Below are positions 37,111-46,082 of a DNA stretch of 64,000 bases, piece by piece (positions within the stretch are counted from its first letter, which is position 1; the number at the start of each line of letters is the position of its first letter). The position numbers and the translations under genes are program-made. The notes under the pieces are model-generated. The model ran no database searches. It was not told the origin of the DNA and saw nothing but the letters and a program-made list of their open reading frames with translations. The DNA is from Gammaproteobacteria bacterium (GTDB taxonomy: Bacteria; Pseudomonadota; Gammaproteobacteria; Burkholderiales; Burkholderiaceae_C), in NCBI GenBank assembly GCA_018815325.1, contig JAHIYE010000020.1, positions 495,373 through 559,372 of the forward strand, read 5' to 3'.

Positions 37111-37667
37111 GGTCTGGATGATGCTGGAAGTTCGAAAACAAGACAAGTCGTCGTGGCATGAGCATACAGGGTACCGTCGGGGCCGACCAGCCGTGCCTCT
37201 GCCGTGGCCAGCTGGCGACCGCAGTGAATGACACGCCCCTCGGCCCGCACGCGCTGTACCTTGGGCGTGAGGGCCTTGACCAGGTTGACGCCCAGCTCAG
37301 CCGTGGTGTAGCCGCGTCCGGGCGGCATCATCGTATGCACCGCGCAGCCCAGCGCCGAATCCAGCACCGTGGCAAACCAGCCGCCGTGCACCGTACCCAT
37401 GGGGTTGAAGTGCTGTGGTCCCGGCGTGCCCTGAAAGGTGGCCATGCCGGAGTCGACATCGATCAGCATGAAGTCGAGGGTGCGTGCAATGGGGGCGTAC
37501 GGCAGCTCACCGTGCAGCATGGCCTGCATCATTTCCAGCCCGGTCTTGCCGCCGATTTGTGCGGGGCTGGCGACGCCCGGGCCAACGCCGGCGTCAAGAC
37601 GTTGGCGAAGCTCTTGCTCTTCAGCCAGCCATTGAGCGAGCGCATTTTGTTTTGTGTCCTGTTTCAT
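37107..37667 (-). CDS. PaaI-type hotdog thioesterase
   Basis: 186 residues. The hotdog core has '[19 protein letters not shown]' (conserved G-x-x-H-G-G with catalytic region) and '[14 protein letters not shown]'. Such enzymes hydrolyse acyl- or aryl-CoA thioesters. ATG 37667 is chosen since GAGGA precedes it; the longer frame would run into the operator region. Translationally coupled to gloA, and divergent from the MarR regulator, so it is probably a MarR target. Confidence 0.85.
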   Translation of the reverse strand: MKQDTKQNALAQWLAEEQELRQRLDAGVGPGVASPAQIGGKTGLEMMQAMLHGELPYAPIARTLDFMLIDVDSGMATFQGTPGPQHFNPMGTVHGGWFATVLDSALGCAVHTMMPPGRGYTTAELGVNLVKALTPKVQRVRAEGRVIHCGRQLATAEARLVGPDGTLYAHATTTCLVFELPASSRP

Positions 37668-37682
37668 GGAATCCTCATTTAA

Positions 37683-37710
37683 TTGCATATGCAAATATTG
37701 TAGCTACAAT
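37683..37710. promoter_or_regulatory. Twin perfect palindromes in the marR/thioesterase control region
   Basis: TTGCATATGCAA (37683-37694) and ATTGTAGCTACAAT (37697-37710) are perfect palindromes, 2 bp apart, between two divergent genes. The second ends 6 bp before the MarR start codon. MarR dimers bind such sites, so autoregulation together with control of the thioesterase is likely. Confidence 0.6.
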
Positions 37711-37716
37711 CATAAA

Positions 37717-38178
37717 ATGCTTGAAACTAGCGCCAGCCTCAAACCCCAAGGGTGTACCAACCTCAAGTTGCGCCAGCTCATGCGTCGCGTGGCACAGGTC
37801 TACGACCACGAAGTTGGCAAGACCGGGTTGAAGGGTACCCAGTATTCACTGCTGTCCCATGTACTCAAACTCGGACCCATCCGGCCAGGTGAGTTGGCCA
37901 GGGCCATGAAGGTCGAAGCCTCAACGCTGACCCGCAATCTCAAGCCCCTGGTCTCGGCAGGCTGGCTGGAAGTGGTACCCGGCAGCGACGGCCGCAGCAG
38001 GCTGGTCAGCATGACCGATGCCGGACGCGAGAAACGAACGGAAGCCCAGCGACGCTGGCGCGTGGCGCAGGAAAGCATCAATCACATGCTGGGCGCAGAC
38101 CGCGTTTTGGCCTTGCACGCGCTGATTGATGAATCGATGGCATGTTTTTCCCCTTTCCCTGGAGCCGATGATGCGTAA
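37717..38178 (+). CDS. MarR-family transcriptional regulator
   Basis: 153 residues with the winged-helix core 'LGPIRPGELARAMKVEASTLTRNLKPLVSAGWL' and wing 'GRSRLVSMTDAGREK'. It would repress its own and neighbouring transcription until a small aromatic or acid ligand binds. ATG 37717 begins the family region. The stop lies inside the start region of the MFS gene downstream (8-bp overlap), so regulator and exporter are linked. Confidence 0.9.
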   Translation: MLETSASLKPQGCTNLKLRQLMRRVAQVYDHEVGKTGLKGTQYSLLSHVLKLGPIRPGELARAMKVEASTLTRNLKPLVSAGWLEVVPGSDGRSRLVSMTDAGREKRTEAQRRWRVAQESINHMLGADRVLALHALIDESMACFSPFPGADDA

Positions 38179-39427
38179 ATCCGTGAATCAGGTGATCCCT
38201 GGCGCCAACAAGAGTCCGGTGCTCTGGCTGGTGCTGCTGGCCGCGGCCGGTACGTTTGCCCTCACCATGGGCGTGCGCCAGTCCATGGGCTTGTTCCTGT
38301 CGGCGCTGAATACCTCGACTGCGCTGGGCATTGGCAGCATCAGTCTGGCATTTGCATTTGGCCAGCTCTGGTGGGGTTTGACACAACCCTTTGCCGGCGC
38401 CGTGGCAGACCGGATCGGCGCTGGCCGGGTGATTTTCATGGGCGTGTTGCTGGTCGCCATAGGCACCATTCTCACGCCCCTGATGACCAGCACGGTGGGT
38501 TTGATTTTCGCGATAGGGGTGCTCGCAGCGGGCGGCGCCGGCATGGCTGGTCCGTCGGTCCTCATGGCCGCCAGCAGCCGACTGGTGCCGGCTGACAAGC
38601 GCGGTCTGGCCACGGGCATCGTCAATGCCGGGGGCTCATTCGGCCAATTCGCCATGGCGCCGATTGCGATCGGCTTGATATCCGTCGCCGGCTGGGCCAG
38701 CGCAATGCAGTGGCTTGGTTTGTTGGTGATGCTTGCGCTGCCAGCCGTGTGGGTGCTGAAGGGAAATTCGACGGCACAAGCCGCTCAGGCCGCAGCTGCG
38801 TCAGGCACCAGACCATTAAGTGCCCGCCAAGCCATCGCCCAGGCCCTGGCCACACCGAGCTACCGTTACCTGAGTCTGGGTTTCCTGGTGTGTGGCTTTC
38901 ATGTGGCTTTCCTGGCGACCCACCTGCCGGGCGTCATCGCCGCCTGCGGCCTGTCCCCCGAAATTGGTGGCTGGGCGCTCGCCATGATCGGCCTGTTCAA
39001 CATTGTGGGCAGCCTTGCCATGGGATGGGCTGTGGGGCGCTGGCGCATGAAGTCGCTGCTCACCCTGCTGTATGCGACACGCGGTCTGGCTGTGCTGGTT
39101 TTTCTGCTCTTACCCAAAACGCCAGCTGTGGTGCTGGTCTTTGCAGCCGTCATGGGAGTGACCTTTCTTTCGACGGTGCCGCCGACAGTGGGGCTGGTCG
39201 CCAAAATGTTTGGTACGACCAATATGGCCATGCTGTTTGGTGTCGTGATGCTGGCGCATCAAATCGGCGGATTCTTCGGGGCTTTCCTGGGTGGATACGT
39301 GTTCCAGGCAACGGGCAGTTATGACTGGGTCTGGTACATCGATATTGCCCTGGCAATAGGTGCTGCGCTGGTGAATCTGCCGATCAGCGAGTTGATCCTG
39401 CCTCGTGCGGTGAAGGTGACCGCTTGA
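38171..39427 (+). CDS. MFS transporter
   Basis: 418 residues, twelve hydrophobic segments. 'FALTMGVRQSMGLFLSAL' and the loop 2-3 motif 'GAVADRIGAGRVIFMG' identify the major facilitator family, close to the monocarboxylate/oxalate-formate branch. Substrate unknown. GGAG lies 6 bp before ATG 38171 (ATG 38168 is also possible). As it is translated with MarR, it is likely induced by the compound it moves. Confidence 0.88.
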   Translation: MRKSVNQVIPGANKSPVLWLVLLAAAGTFALTMGVRQSMGLFLSALNTSTALGIGSISLAFAFGQLWWGLTQPFAGAVADRIGAGRVIFMGVLLVAIGTILTPLMTSTVGLIFAIGVLAAGGAGMAGPSVLMAASSRLVPADKRGLATGIVNAGGSFGQFAMAPIAIGLISVAGWASAMQWLGLLVMLALPAVWVLKGNSTAQAAQAAAASGTRPLSARQAIAQALATPSYRYLSLGFLVCGFHVAFLATHLPGVIAACGLSPEIGGWALAMIGLFNIVGSLAMGWAVGRWRMKSLLTLLYATRGLAVLVFLLLPKTPAVVLVFAAVMGVTFLSTVPPTVGLVAKMFGTTNMAMLFGVVMLAHQIGGFFGAFLGGYVFQATGSYDWVWYIDIALAIGAALVNLPISELILPRAVKVTA

Positions 39428-39470
39428 GCCGATCACAGAAGATGATGGCGGTCCGGCATCCTGCCTGTTG

Positions 39471-40253
39471 CTACACCGGCACGGTGTAATTCAGTGTCAT
39501 GCGGCCACCATCGACGGTGACGATTTCGCCCGTGACGTAGCTGGCCGCATCACTGACCAGCCAGGCCACCACATCGGCAATTTCCGAAGGCTCGCCCAGC
39601 CGTTTCATGGGTGTGCGGCTCATGATGCGGGCCTTGGCCTCTTCGCTCGTCAGCACGGCCCTGGCAGCGAGTTCTGTGGCAATCGTGCCGGGTGCCACGG
39701 CATTCACGCGAATGCCCTTGTCGGCCAGCGCCAGCGCCATCACCCGGGTCAGCTGGTTGATGCCACCCTTGCTGACGTTGTAGCTGGCAATGGTGGGGAT
39801 GGCGAGGGTGCCGTTGACCGAGCTCATGTTCACGATATTGCCACTGCCGGCTTGCGCCATGATGCGGGCCACGGCCTGCCCCATGAGAAAGGCGCCCTTG
39901 ATGTTGACACGCAGCACGGCATCGAAATCGGCCTCGGTGACATCCAGAAAATCTGCCGCCTTGAAGATGCCGGCGTTGTTGACCAGCACATCGATGCGTC
40001 CATGGGCTTGCAGCGTATGCGCAAGCACGGCCTCAACATCGTCTTTGCTGCCTACGTCGCAGTGCAGGTAGATGGCTCCGAGCTCGGCGGCCAGTGCCTG
40101 ACCCGGTGCATCGGCGAGGTCGACGATCACGACCTGAGCACCCTCACGGGCAAAGCGGCGTGCGCAGGCTTCACCAATGCCCTGGGCTCCGCCGGTGACG
40201 ATGCAGACTTTGTTTTTCAGGTTGAATGAGATGGCAGCGTTGGGATGTGTCAT
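39471..40253 (-). CDS. SDR-family dehydrogenase (sugar dehydrogenase-like)
   Basis: 260 residues, a classical short-chain dehydrogenase: NAD(P) loop 'TGGAQGIGEA', 'NNAG', catalytic Ser in 'VNMSSVNG' and Tyr/Lys in 'YNVSKGG'. The acidic residue after the second strand ('VIVDLADA') indicates NAD. Its start overlaps the stop of the KDPGal aldolase gene (ATGA), so it belongs to the sugar-acid operon and could oxidise galactose or a related aldose to the lactone. Exact substrate not readable. Confidence 0.85.
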   Translation of the reverse strand: MTHPNAAISFNLKNKVCIVTGGAQGIGEACARRFAREGAQVVIVDLADAPGQALAAELGAIYLHCDVGSKDDVEAVLAHTLQAHGRIDVLVNNAGIFKAADFLDVTEADFDAVLRVNIKGAFLMGQAVARIMAQAGSGNIVNMSSVNGTLAIPTIASYNVSKGGINQLTRVMALALADKGIRVNAVAPGTIATELAARAVLTSEEAKARIMSRTPMKRLGEPSEIADVVAWLVSDAASYVTGEIVTVDGGRMTLNYTVPV

Positions 40254-40888
40254 GCCTCAATGGTAGCGGCCCAGGCGCTTGCAAAGTGTTGCGCCCGGGA
40301 CTGGACGGCATCGGCCGATAGCCCCGGCTGGAACAGGGCCGAGCCGATGCCGAACCCATTGGCGCCTGCCGCGCGATAGGCGCCCAGGTTGGCGGGCGTA
40401 ATGCCTCCCACCGGAAGCAGCGCGGTTTCGGGCGGCAGCACGGCACGCATGGCCTTGAGCGCGGCGGGGCTGATCATCTCTGCCGGGAACAGCTTGAGGC
40501 CATGGGCGCCTGCGGCCAGCGCGGAGAATGCCTCGGTCGGGGTCATGACACCCGGCAGGCAGACCAGGCCCAGTCGCACGGCCTCCTGCACTACCTCGGG
40601 CTGGAAATTGGGTGCGACCACGAGTTGGCCACCGGCGGCGTGCACGTCACGGACCTGGGCCACTGTGAGCACGGTGCCTGCACCCACCAGCGCCGTGGGG
40701 TGGGCTTGGGCCAGGGCGGCAATGCTGTCCAGCGGCTGTGGCGAGTTCAAGGGAACTTCCAGCAGGCGCCAGCCAGCGTCGACCAGGCGGATGCCGATGG
40801 CCGATGCCTCCTGCGGCGTGATGCCACGCAGTATGGCGACCAGCGGCAGCGTGCGCAGGGCGCTGGAGAATATCTCTTGTGTCTTCAT
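40250..40888 (-). CDS. dgoA: 2-dehydro-3-deoxy-6-phosphogalactonate aldolase
   Basis: 212 residues of the KDPG/KDPGal aldolase fold. 'LVAILRGITPQEA' is the typical DgoA opening, the catalytic lysine lies in 'GLKLFPAEM' (K132), and 'GGITPANL' binds phosphate. It cleaves KDPGal to pyruvate and glyceraldehyde 3-phosphate, the last step of galactonate breakdown. ATG 40888 overlaps the dgoK stop (ATGA). Assignment to KDPGal rather than KDPG rests on sequence style and on the kinase next door. Confidence 0.92.
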   Translation of the reverse strand: MKTQEIFSSALRTLPLVAILRGITPQEASAIGIRLVDAGWRLLEVPLNSPQPLDSIAALAQAHPTALVGAGTVLTVAQVRDVHAAGGQLVVAPNFQPEVVQEAVRLGLVCLPGVMTPTEAFSALAAGAHGLKLFPAEMISPAALKAMRAVLPPETALLPVGGITPANLGAYRAAGANGFGIGSALFQPGLSADAVQSRAQHFASAWAATIEA

Positions 40889-41832
40889 GATGATGCTGTC
40901 GTCAGGGTGGGGAAAACGGTTTGTGCGATGGCCCACAGGCCAGTCCAGGTGGCAGCTGCACCCACGCACCGGGCTGTCACACCGTACTGTGAGAGTGCGC
41001 TCTGGTAGCGTTGGGTCAGGGCTTCAGAGCCGATGATGATCACGCTGTTCGTGTTTTCAAATACTTGCGCGCGCAACTCCTCGCCAATCACCAGACCCGA
41101 GAGATAGCTTGGCAGTACAGCACTGGGCAAGCGCTCGAACAGGGACAAGGTACGCGTGCTGAAGGCCGTGCTCAGCAGGCTGCCCTGCTGCCGGGCGAGC
41201 GCAATGCCCTGACTGAAAGCGTCTGGATGGAAGGCCTCGTCAGCAGGACTGGCCGGCATGCTGCGCGCGAGGATCGAGTTCTGACGCAGCAAGGCATAGA
41301 CCTCGCCGGTCATCCAGGTGCTGAACGATGTGATGGCACCTTGGCGCACGCGCACCCATTTGCTGTGCGTGCCTGGCAGCACGAGTTGGGCATCGCTCAG
41401 CCCGAGCAGACGGAGTGCGCCGAACACCTGGGTTTCCTCGCCCCGCATGACGTCAGGGATGTGCGCAAGCTGCTCATGGCCAGGTATGCCGGCATGGTCC
41501 CAGCGCAATCCTGGCACGATGGCCAGGCGCCCCGGCTCCACCCAGCTCAGGTTGGCCGCGATCTGGTCGAAGCCGGCCGGGCAGGGGCAATAGGGGGCCT
41601 GCTGCCAGCCCTGCTGGCTGCCCACCATGCCTGACATCAGGCACAGTGCGCTCGGCCGAGCCATCCAGTCGCCAAAGCATTCCTGGAATACCCGGGGGAA
41701 GGTCTCTGGCGAGACGGTCAGGATGCCGCGCGGGAAGGCGCGCTCTTCCACCACATGCCCGCGTGCATCCAGCCAGGCACCGCGCAGGGAGCTGGTACCC
41801 CAGTCAATGGCCAACAGTGACCGGCTGTTCAT
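40885..41832 (-). CDS. dgoK: 2-dehydro-3-deoxygalactonokinase
   Basis: 315 residues. 'LLAIDWGTSSLRGAWLD' is the phosphate-1 loop of this sugar-acid kinase family, with 'LMSGMVGSQQGW', 'VMRGEETQVFGAL' and 'LPGTHSKWVRV' as further DgoK signatures. It phosphorylates 2-keto-3-deoxygalactonate for the aldolase whose gene it overlaps. ATG 41832 is preferred over a frame extended by ten residues. Separated from the DenD-like gene by 72 bp that hold an 11-bp repeat copy. Confidence 0.93.
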   Translation of the reverse strand: MNSRSLLAIDWGTSSLRGAWLDARGHVVEERAFPRGILTVSPETFPRVFQECFGDWMARPSALCLMSGMVGSQQGWQQAPYCPCPAGFDQIAANLSWVEPGRLAIVPGLRWDHAGIPGHEQLAHIPDVMRGEETQVFGALRLLGLSDAQLVLPGTHSKWVRVRQGAITSFSTWMTGEVYALLRQNSILARSMPASPADEAFHPDAFSQGIALARQQGSLLSTAFSTRTLSLFERLPSAVLPSYLSGLVIGEELRAQVFENTNSVIIIGSEALTQRYQSALSQYGVTARCVGAAATWTGLWAIAQTVFPTLTTASS

Positions 41833-41883
41833 GGTGTTGTTGGCTGTGACAATGACGGGCACATGAGAGGCCTAAGGGCAGGG

Positions 41884-41894
41884 GACAGGTGCCA
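41884..41894. repeat. 11-bp GACAGGTGCCA motif, copy 2
   Basis: Lies between dgoK and the DenD-like gene, just after the latter's stop on the minus strand. Identical to the words at 30320 and 54840. Confidence 0.45.
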
Positions 41895-41904
41895 CCCAGG
41901 ACTG

Positions 41905-42909
41905 TCAGCGCTTCATGCCCTGCAGGGCATCGGCAGGGTAGCCGGGTTGACTGCAGTCGGCAATGTACTGTTCGATGATGGTCTTGAATGAAGCATCAGG
42001 GCGCAAGCCAAGTGCAGCAGCACGCCCGGTGGCCGCACCTCTGGCCCAGTTCGCCACGATGCCTGCAATGCGCTCGTCGCGCTCGAAACGTACACGTTGA
42101 CGCACCTGCAGCCCGGCCACATCCTCCAGCGCCTGCAGCATGTCGCCGACGCGCACATTGAGGCCCGGCAGGTTCAGCGCGAGTCGTCCACCCAGCGCGT
42201 CGCGACTGGCTTCGAACACCGTGATCAGTCCCTGCACGGTATTGGAGGGGGAGGACACAGGATGCGTCACATCGGGGTCCACGGGACAGGTGGTTTCCAC
42301 GCCGGCCAGCGGTTCGCGAATGATGCCGCTGAAAAATGAGGAAGCCGCCCCGTTGGGTTTGCCCGGACGTACCGTGACGGTCATGAGGCGCGCCGAGCGG
42401 CCATCGATGAAGCCTTTGCGGGTGTAGTCGGCTATCAGGTATTCGCACATCAGCTTGTGGGTGCCGTACGAGGTTTGCGGTGATGGCAGGGTGCTGTCGG
42501 CCACCAGATCGGGCAAGGGGTTGGCGGCGTCAGGTCCAAACACGGCCACAGAGCTGGCGAATACCAGGCGCGGCACATTGCCGGCCTTGCGCAAACCTTC
42601 GAGCAGTGCCCGGGTGCTGTCGAGGTTGGAGCGCAGGCCCAGTTCGAAGTCAAGCTCACACTCACCCGAGACGGCCGATGCCAGATGGAACACGGCATCG
42701 AAGCCGTGCTCGAACAGCTTGGCCTGGTCCAGCATCTGTCCCGTGTGCTCGCGCACCCGTGGGTCAGTACTCAGGTCGGACGGCGGAGCGAACAGGTCTG
42801 CAATATGGAGCTCGCTGATCGCGCGGCCATTGAGCTGGCCTTGTTTGAGCAGGGTGCGGGCCAGGCGGGCACCGATAAAACCAGCGCCACCGGTGAGCAG
42901 AATTTTCAT
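41905..42909 (-). CDS. NAD-dependent sugar-acid dehydrogenase/epimerase, DenD-like
   Basis: 334 residues of the extended SDR fold: 'LLTGGAGFIGARLARTLL' binds NAD, 'VFASSVAVFG' and 'SYGTHKLMCEY' give the catalytic Ser/Thr and Tyr-x-x-x-Lys-type set (here Y-G-T-H-K). 'TVRPGKPNGAASSFFSGI' is a block I associate with D-erythronate dehydrogenase DenD. It probably oxidises a hydroxy-acid or epimerises a sugar acid within the operon. Gene sits 17 bp after the dehydratase on the same strand. Confidence 0.8.
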   Translation of the reverse strand: MKILLTGGAGFIGARLARTLLKQGQLNGRAISELHIADLFAPPSDLSTDPRVREHTGQMLDQAKLFEHGFDAVFHLASAVSGECELDFELGLRSNLDSTRALLEGLRKAGNVPRLVFASSVAVFGPDAANPLPDLVADSTLPSPQTSYGTHKLMCEYLIADYTRKGFIDGRSARLMTVTVRPGKPNGAASSFFSGIIREPLAGVETTCPVDPDVTHPVSSPSNTVQGLITVFEASRDALGGRLALNLPGLNVRVGDMLQALEDVAGLQVRQRVRFERDERIAGIVANWARGAATGRAAALGLRPDASFKTIIEQYIADCSQPGYPADALQGMKR

Positions 42910-42926
42910 GCCAGGATCTCCTGAAT

Positions 42927-44681
42927 TCAGTGGTTGTCCTTGGGAACGAAGGCGCCGCGTTTGCCCACGAGAAAATCAAGGTCAGCGCCCTGGTCAGCCT
43001 GGAGCACATGGTCCACATAGAGTTTCCAGTAGCCCGAGGACAGTGGCGGCTCAGGCGCTTTCCAGTTGGCCAGGCGGCGCGTCAGTTCTTCGTCGCTGAT
43101 AAGCAGTTTAAGGCTGCGCGCTGGCACGTCGAGTTCGATCATGTCGCCGTTTTGCACCACCGCCAGCGGGCCGCCGGCCGCTGCTTCGGGCGCAGTGTGC
43201 AGTACGACCGTGCCATAGGCCGTACCGCTCATGCGCGCATCGCTGATGCGTACCATGTCGGTGATGCCTTTTTTCAGTACCTTGGGTGGCAGCGGCATGT
43301 TGCCCACCTCGGCCATGCCGGGGTAGCCCTTGGGGCCGCAGTTCTTCAGCACCAGAATGCAGTTCTCGTCCACATCCAGCGCATCATCGTCAATGCGGGC
43401 ATGGAAGTCGTCGCTGTTCTCGAACACCACCGCGCGCCCCGTGTGCACCATGAGCTTGGGCGTGGCTGCACTGGGTTTGATGACGGCGCCGCTGGGCGCG
43501 AGGTTGCCGCGCAGCACCGCGATGCCGGCCTTGTCTTTGAAGGGCGCTGCGAAAGTCTTTATCACGCGGGGGTCATAGTTTTGCGCATCTGCGATGTTCT
43601 CTGCCACCGTCTTGCCGTTGGCCGTGACGATGTCGGTGTGCAGCAGATGGGCGATTTCCTTCATCACCACTGGCAGGCCGCCAGCGTAGCAAAAGTCTTC
43701 CATCAGGTGCTCGCCCGAGGGCTGCAGGTTCAGCAGACAGGGCAGCTCGCTGGCAAGGCGGTCGAAGTCATCAATGTTCAGGGGCACGCCCAGCCGTCCT
43801 GCGATCGCAATCAGGTGGATCACGGCATTGGTGGAACCGCCAATCGCGGCCAGGGTCCGGATGGCGTTTTCAAAAGCCTCGCGTGTCAGCACCTGCGAGA
43901 TCTTCTGATCGGCGTGCACCATCTCCACGATGCGGCGACCCGCACTGCGTGCCAGTACATTGCGCCGGCCGTCCACGGCCGGATAGGTCGCGTTGCCCGG
44001 CAAACCAATGCCCAGCGCCTCCACCATGCTGGCCATGGTGCTGGCCGTGCCCATCGTCATGCAGTGGCCGTGGCTGCGGTGCATGCAGCTTTCGGCTTCA
44101 AAGAAGTCGGCCAGTTTGAGCGTGCCGGCGCGCACCTGCTCACTCATGCTCCACACGCCGGTGCCCGAGCCGAGCTCCTGACCACGCCACTTGCCGTTGA
44201 GCATGGGGCCGCCAGAGACGCCGATGGTGGGCAGGTCCACGCTGGAGGCCCCCATGAGCAGGGAGGGGGTGGTTTTGTCACAGCCCATGAGCAGCACCAC
44301 GCCGTCGATCGGGTTGCCGCGAATGCTTTCCTCCACATCCATGCTGGCCAGGTTGCGGTACAGCATGGCGGTGGGGCGCAGCAGGGTTTCACCGAGGGAC
44401 ATGACGGGAAACTCCAGCGGGAAGCCGCCAGCCTCGTACACGCCTATCTTGACCTGCTCGGCCAGCGTACGGAAATGGCTGTTGCAGGGTGTGAGCTCGC
44501 TGAAGGTGTTGCAGATGCCAATGACGGGCCGGCCATCGAACTGGTCATGCGGTACGCCCTTGCCCTTGACCCAGCTGCGGTAGGCGAAACCATCCCGGTC
44601 CTGACGCCCAAACCATTGCTGGCTGCGCAGTTCCTCGGGTTTCTTTTTAGGGGGAGGCGGGGGTGACTTGGGCGTGCTCAT
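42927..44681 (-). CDS. IlvD/Edd-family sugar-acid dehydratase (arabinonate dehydratase-like)
   Basis: 584 residues. Cluster cysteines stand in 'ELTPCNSHFRTLAEQVK', 'LLMGCDKTTPSLLMGA' and 'AESCMHRSHGHCMTMG'; 'ISDARMSGTAYGTVVLH' is the conserved C-terminal block. The C-N-S-H and C-D-K-T-T-P patterns fit the L-arabinonate/D-xylonate/D-fuconate branch rather than IlvD or Edd. It would convert an aldonate to the 2-keto-3-deoxy acid used by the kinase downstream. A Pro/Lys-rich N-terminus ('KSPPPPPKKKPEE') precedes the domain. Transcribed divergently from the regulator. Confidence 0.87.
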   Translation of the reverse strand: MSTPKSPPPPPKKKPEELRSQQWFGRQDRDGFAYRSWVKGKGVPHDQFDGRPVIGICNTFSELTPCNSHFRTLAEQVKIGVYEAGGFPLEFPVMSLGETLLRPTAMLYRNLASMDVEESIRGNPIDGVVLLMGCDKTTPSLLMGASSVDLPTIGVSGGPMLNGKWRGQELGSGTGVWSMSEQVRAGTLKLADFFEAESCMHRSHGHCMTMGTASTMASMVEALGIGLPGNATYPAVDGRRNVLARSAGRRIVEMVHADQKISQVLTREAFENAIRTLAAIGGSTNAVIHLIAIAGRLGVPLNIDDFDRLASELPCLLNLQPSGEHLMEDFCYAGGLPVVMKEIAHLLHTDIVTANGKTVAENIADAQNYDPRVIKTFAAPFKDKAGIAVLRGNLAPSGAVIKPSAATPKLMVHTGRAVVFENSDDFHARIDDDALDVDENCILVLKNCGPKGYPGMAEVGNMPLPPKVLKKGITDMVRISDARMSGTAYGTVVLHTAPEAAAGGPLAVVQNGDMIELDVPARSLKLLISDEELTRRLANWKAPEPPLSSGYWKLYVDHVLQADQGADLDFLVGKRGAFVPKDNH

Positions 44682-44711
44682 AGGGAAAGTCCTTAATGTT
44701 CAATCATATTA

Positions 44712-44722
44712 TCGTCATACCA
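44712..44722. promoter_or_regulatory. FadR/GntR-type operator
   Basis: TCGTCATACCA matches TNGTNNNACNA, the binding pattern of the FadR subfamily, on both strands. It lies in the 66-bp gap between the dehydratase operon and the GntR gene, 30 bp from either start, so it could control both. Confidence 0.65.
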
Positions 44723-44747
44723 TTGAATCAACGCGTCAGTAATTACC

Positions 44748-45491
44748 ATGATTAAAAACGTACACGGCAATACCGTCGATCACCTGGGCGAAGCCATCGT
44801 CGCCGGGCGCTATGGTGTGGGTGCTTCGATCCCGCCCGAGCCCGTGCTTTGTCTGGAACTCGGCGTCAGCCGCACCGTGGTGCGCGAGGCCGTGAAATCC
44901 CTGATCAGCAAGGGACTGATCACCACGGGCCCCAAGGTGGGGACACGGGTGTTGTCGGAGGACCACTGGAACTGGTTCGATCCCGACGTCATCATCTGGC
45001 AATCCAAGGCGGGGCTGACCCCCGAGTTCCTGCGTGACCTGCAGGACTTGCGCCGAGTGGTTGAGCCAGCCGCCATGCGGCTGGCCGCAGAACGCGCCAC
45101 GGCGCAGGACATTGCCGAGGTCGAAGCCGCATATGCCGGCATGAGGCGTGCTGTCGAGCAGGGTGGCGACTACGTCACCTACGATCTGCGTTTTCACCAG
45201 GGACTGCTGCGCGCCAGCCGCAACCGCATGCTGGTGCAGATGAGCAAGGCGCTGGGTGCACTGCTCCGCACGAGTTTTGAAATCTCGACCCGGCGCAAGG
45301 ATGGACCTGTGCTGTCCTTGCCACTGCACCGCGCCGTGCTGGATGCGGTGATCGCGCATGACCCTGACAAGGCCGAGACGGCGATCCGCGTGCTGATCGA
45401 TGGTGCGAAGGAGGACATCGACGAAGTGCTCACTTCGCGCAGACGCCTGCCTAAGCTGAGCAACCCGGCATCACGACTCAAGGCAGGCTGA
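44748..45491 (+). CDS. GntR-family (FadR subfamily) regulator of the sugar-acid island
   Basis: 247 residues: winged helix ('VDHLGEAIVAGRYGVGASIP', 'LGVSRTVVREAVKSLISKGLI') and an all-helical FCD effector domain with metal-binding His/Asp ('DLRFHQGLLRAS', 'LHRAVLDAVIAHD'). It resembles DgoR, the galactonate repressor. It heads the plus-strand unit with the TRAP transporter (34 bp gap) and faces the dehydratase operon across an operator that fits its family. Ligand is probably the imported acid or its 2-keto-3-deoxy derivative. Confidence 0.9.
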   Translation: MIKNVHGNTVDHLGEAIVAGRYGVGASIPPEPVLCLELGVSRTVVREAVKSLISKGLITTGPKVGTRVLSEDHWNWFDPDVIIWQSKAGLTPEFLRDLQDLRRVVEPAAMRLAAERATAQDIAEVEAAYAGMRRAVEQGGDYVTYDLRFHQGLLRASRNRMLVQMSKALGALLRTSFEISTRRKDGPVLSLPLHRAVLDAVIAHDPDKAETAIRVLIDGAKEDIDEVLTSRRRLPKLSNPASRLKAG

Positions 45492-45524
45492 AAAGCCTGA
45501 CAAATACAACAAGCGGAGGATGGT

Positions 45525-46082
45525 TTGGACAAGACGTTGGACGTTTCGATTCACTGGTTTTTCAAGGGGCTTGAGTTACTGGTAGTGGTCTGCATGGTTG
45601 CCATGGTATTCATGGTCTTTGGCAATGTGGTGCTGCGTTATGCCTTCAATTCCGGCATCACGGTTTCCGTGGAGATGTCGCGCTACAGCTTTATCTGGCT
45701 GACCTACATCGGCGCGATGGTGGCCATGCGCGAAGGCGGGCATCTGGGTGTGGACACGCTGGTCAAGCAGCTGCCGGTCCTGGGCAAGAAGCTTTGCCTG
45801 TTCCTGAGCGAGAGCCTGATGCTGTTTTGCAACATGCTGTTTCTGATGGGAACCTACCAGATGCATGAGCTGAATGCCAGCAACGTCTCGCCTGTGGTGG
45901 GGTTTTCCATGATCTGGATTTATGGCATTGGCTATGTCGTCAGTGTGGTGATGGGGATCATCAATCTGAAGGTTTTGTATCGCCTGCTGAGCGGGCGAAT
46001 CCGCGATGATGAGCTGGTGCAGGTGGTTGAAACCGAAGGCATGCCGGACGCAAAAGAACCATTCAAGGAAGTCAAGCCATGA
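45525..46082 (+). CDS. dctQ: TRAP transporter small membrane subunit
   Basis: 185 residues with four transmembrane helices and the DctQ pattern 'GNVVLRYAFNSGITVSVEMSRY' region followed by 'FIWLTYIGAMVAMREGGHLGVD'. Translation starts at TTG 45525, with GGAGG 7 bp upstream. Its stop overlaps the dctM start as ATGA. Together with DctM and DctP it makes a sodium-driven importer for an acid sugar. Confidence 0.92.
   Translation: MDKTLDVSIHWFFKGLELLVVVCMVAMVFMVFGNVVLRYAFNSGITVSVEMSRYSFIWLTYIGAMVAMREGGHLGVDTLVKQLPVLGKKLCLFLSESLMLFCNMLFLMGTYQMHELNASNVSPVVGFSMIWIYGIGYVVSVVMGIINLKVLYRLLSGRIRDDELVQVVETEGMPDAKEPFKEVKP

Noticed and set aside
42930..44666. 578-codon plus-strand frame opposite the IlvD/Edd dehydratase
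   Set aside because: No domain can be read, and the opposing gene has intact cluster cysteines and conserved blocks.
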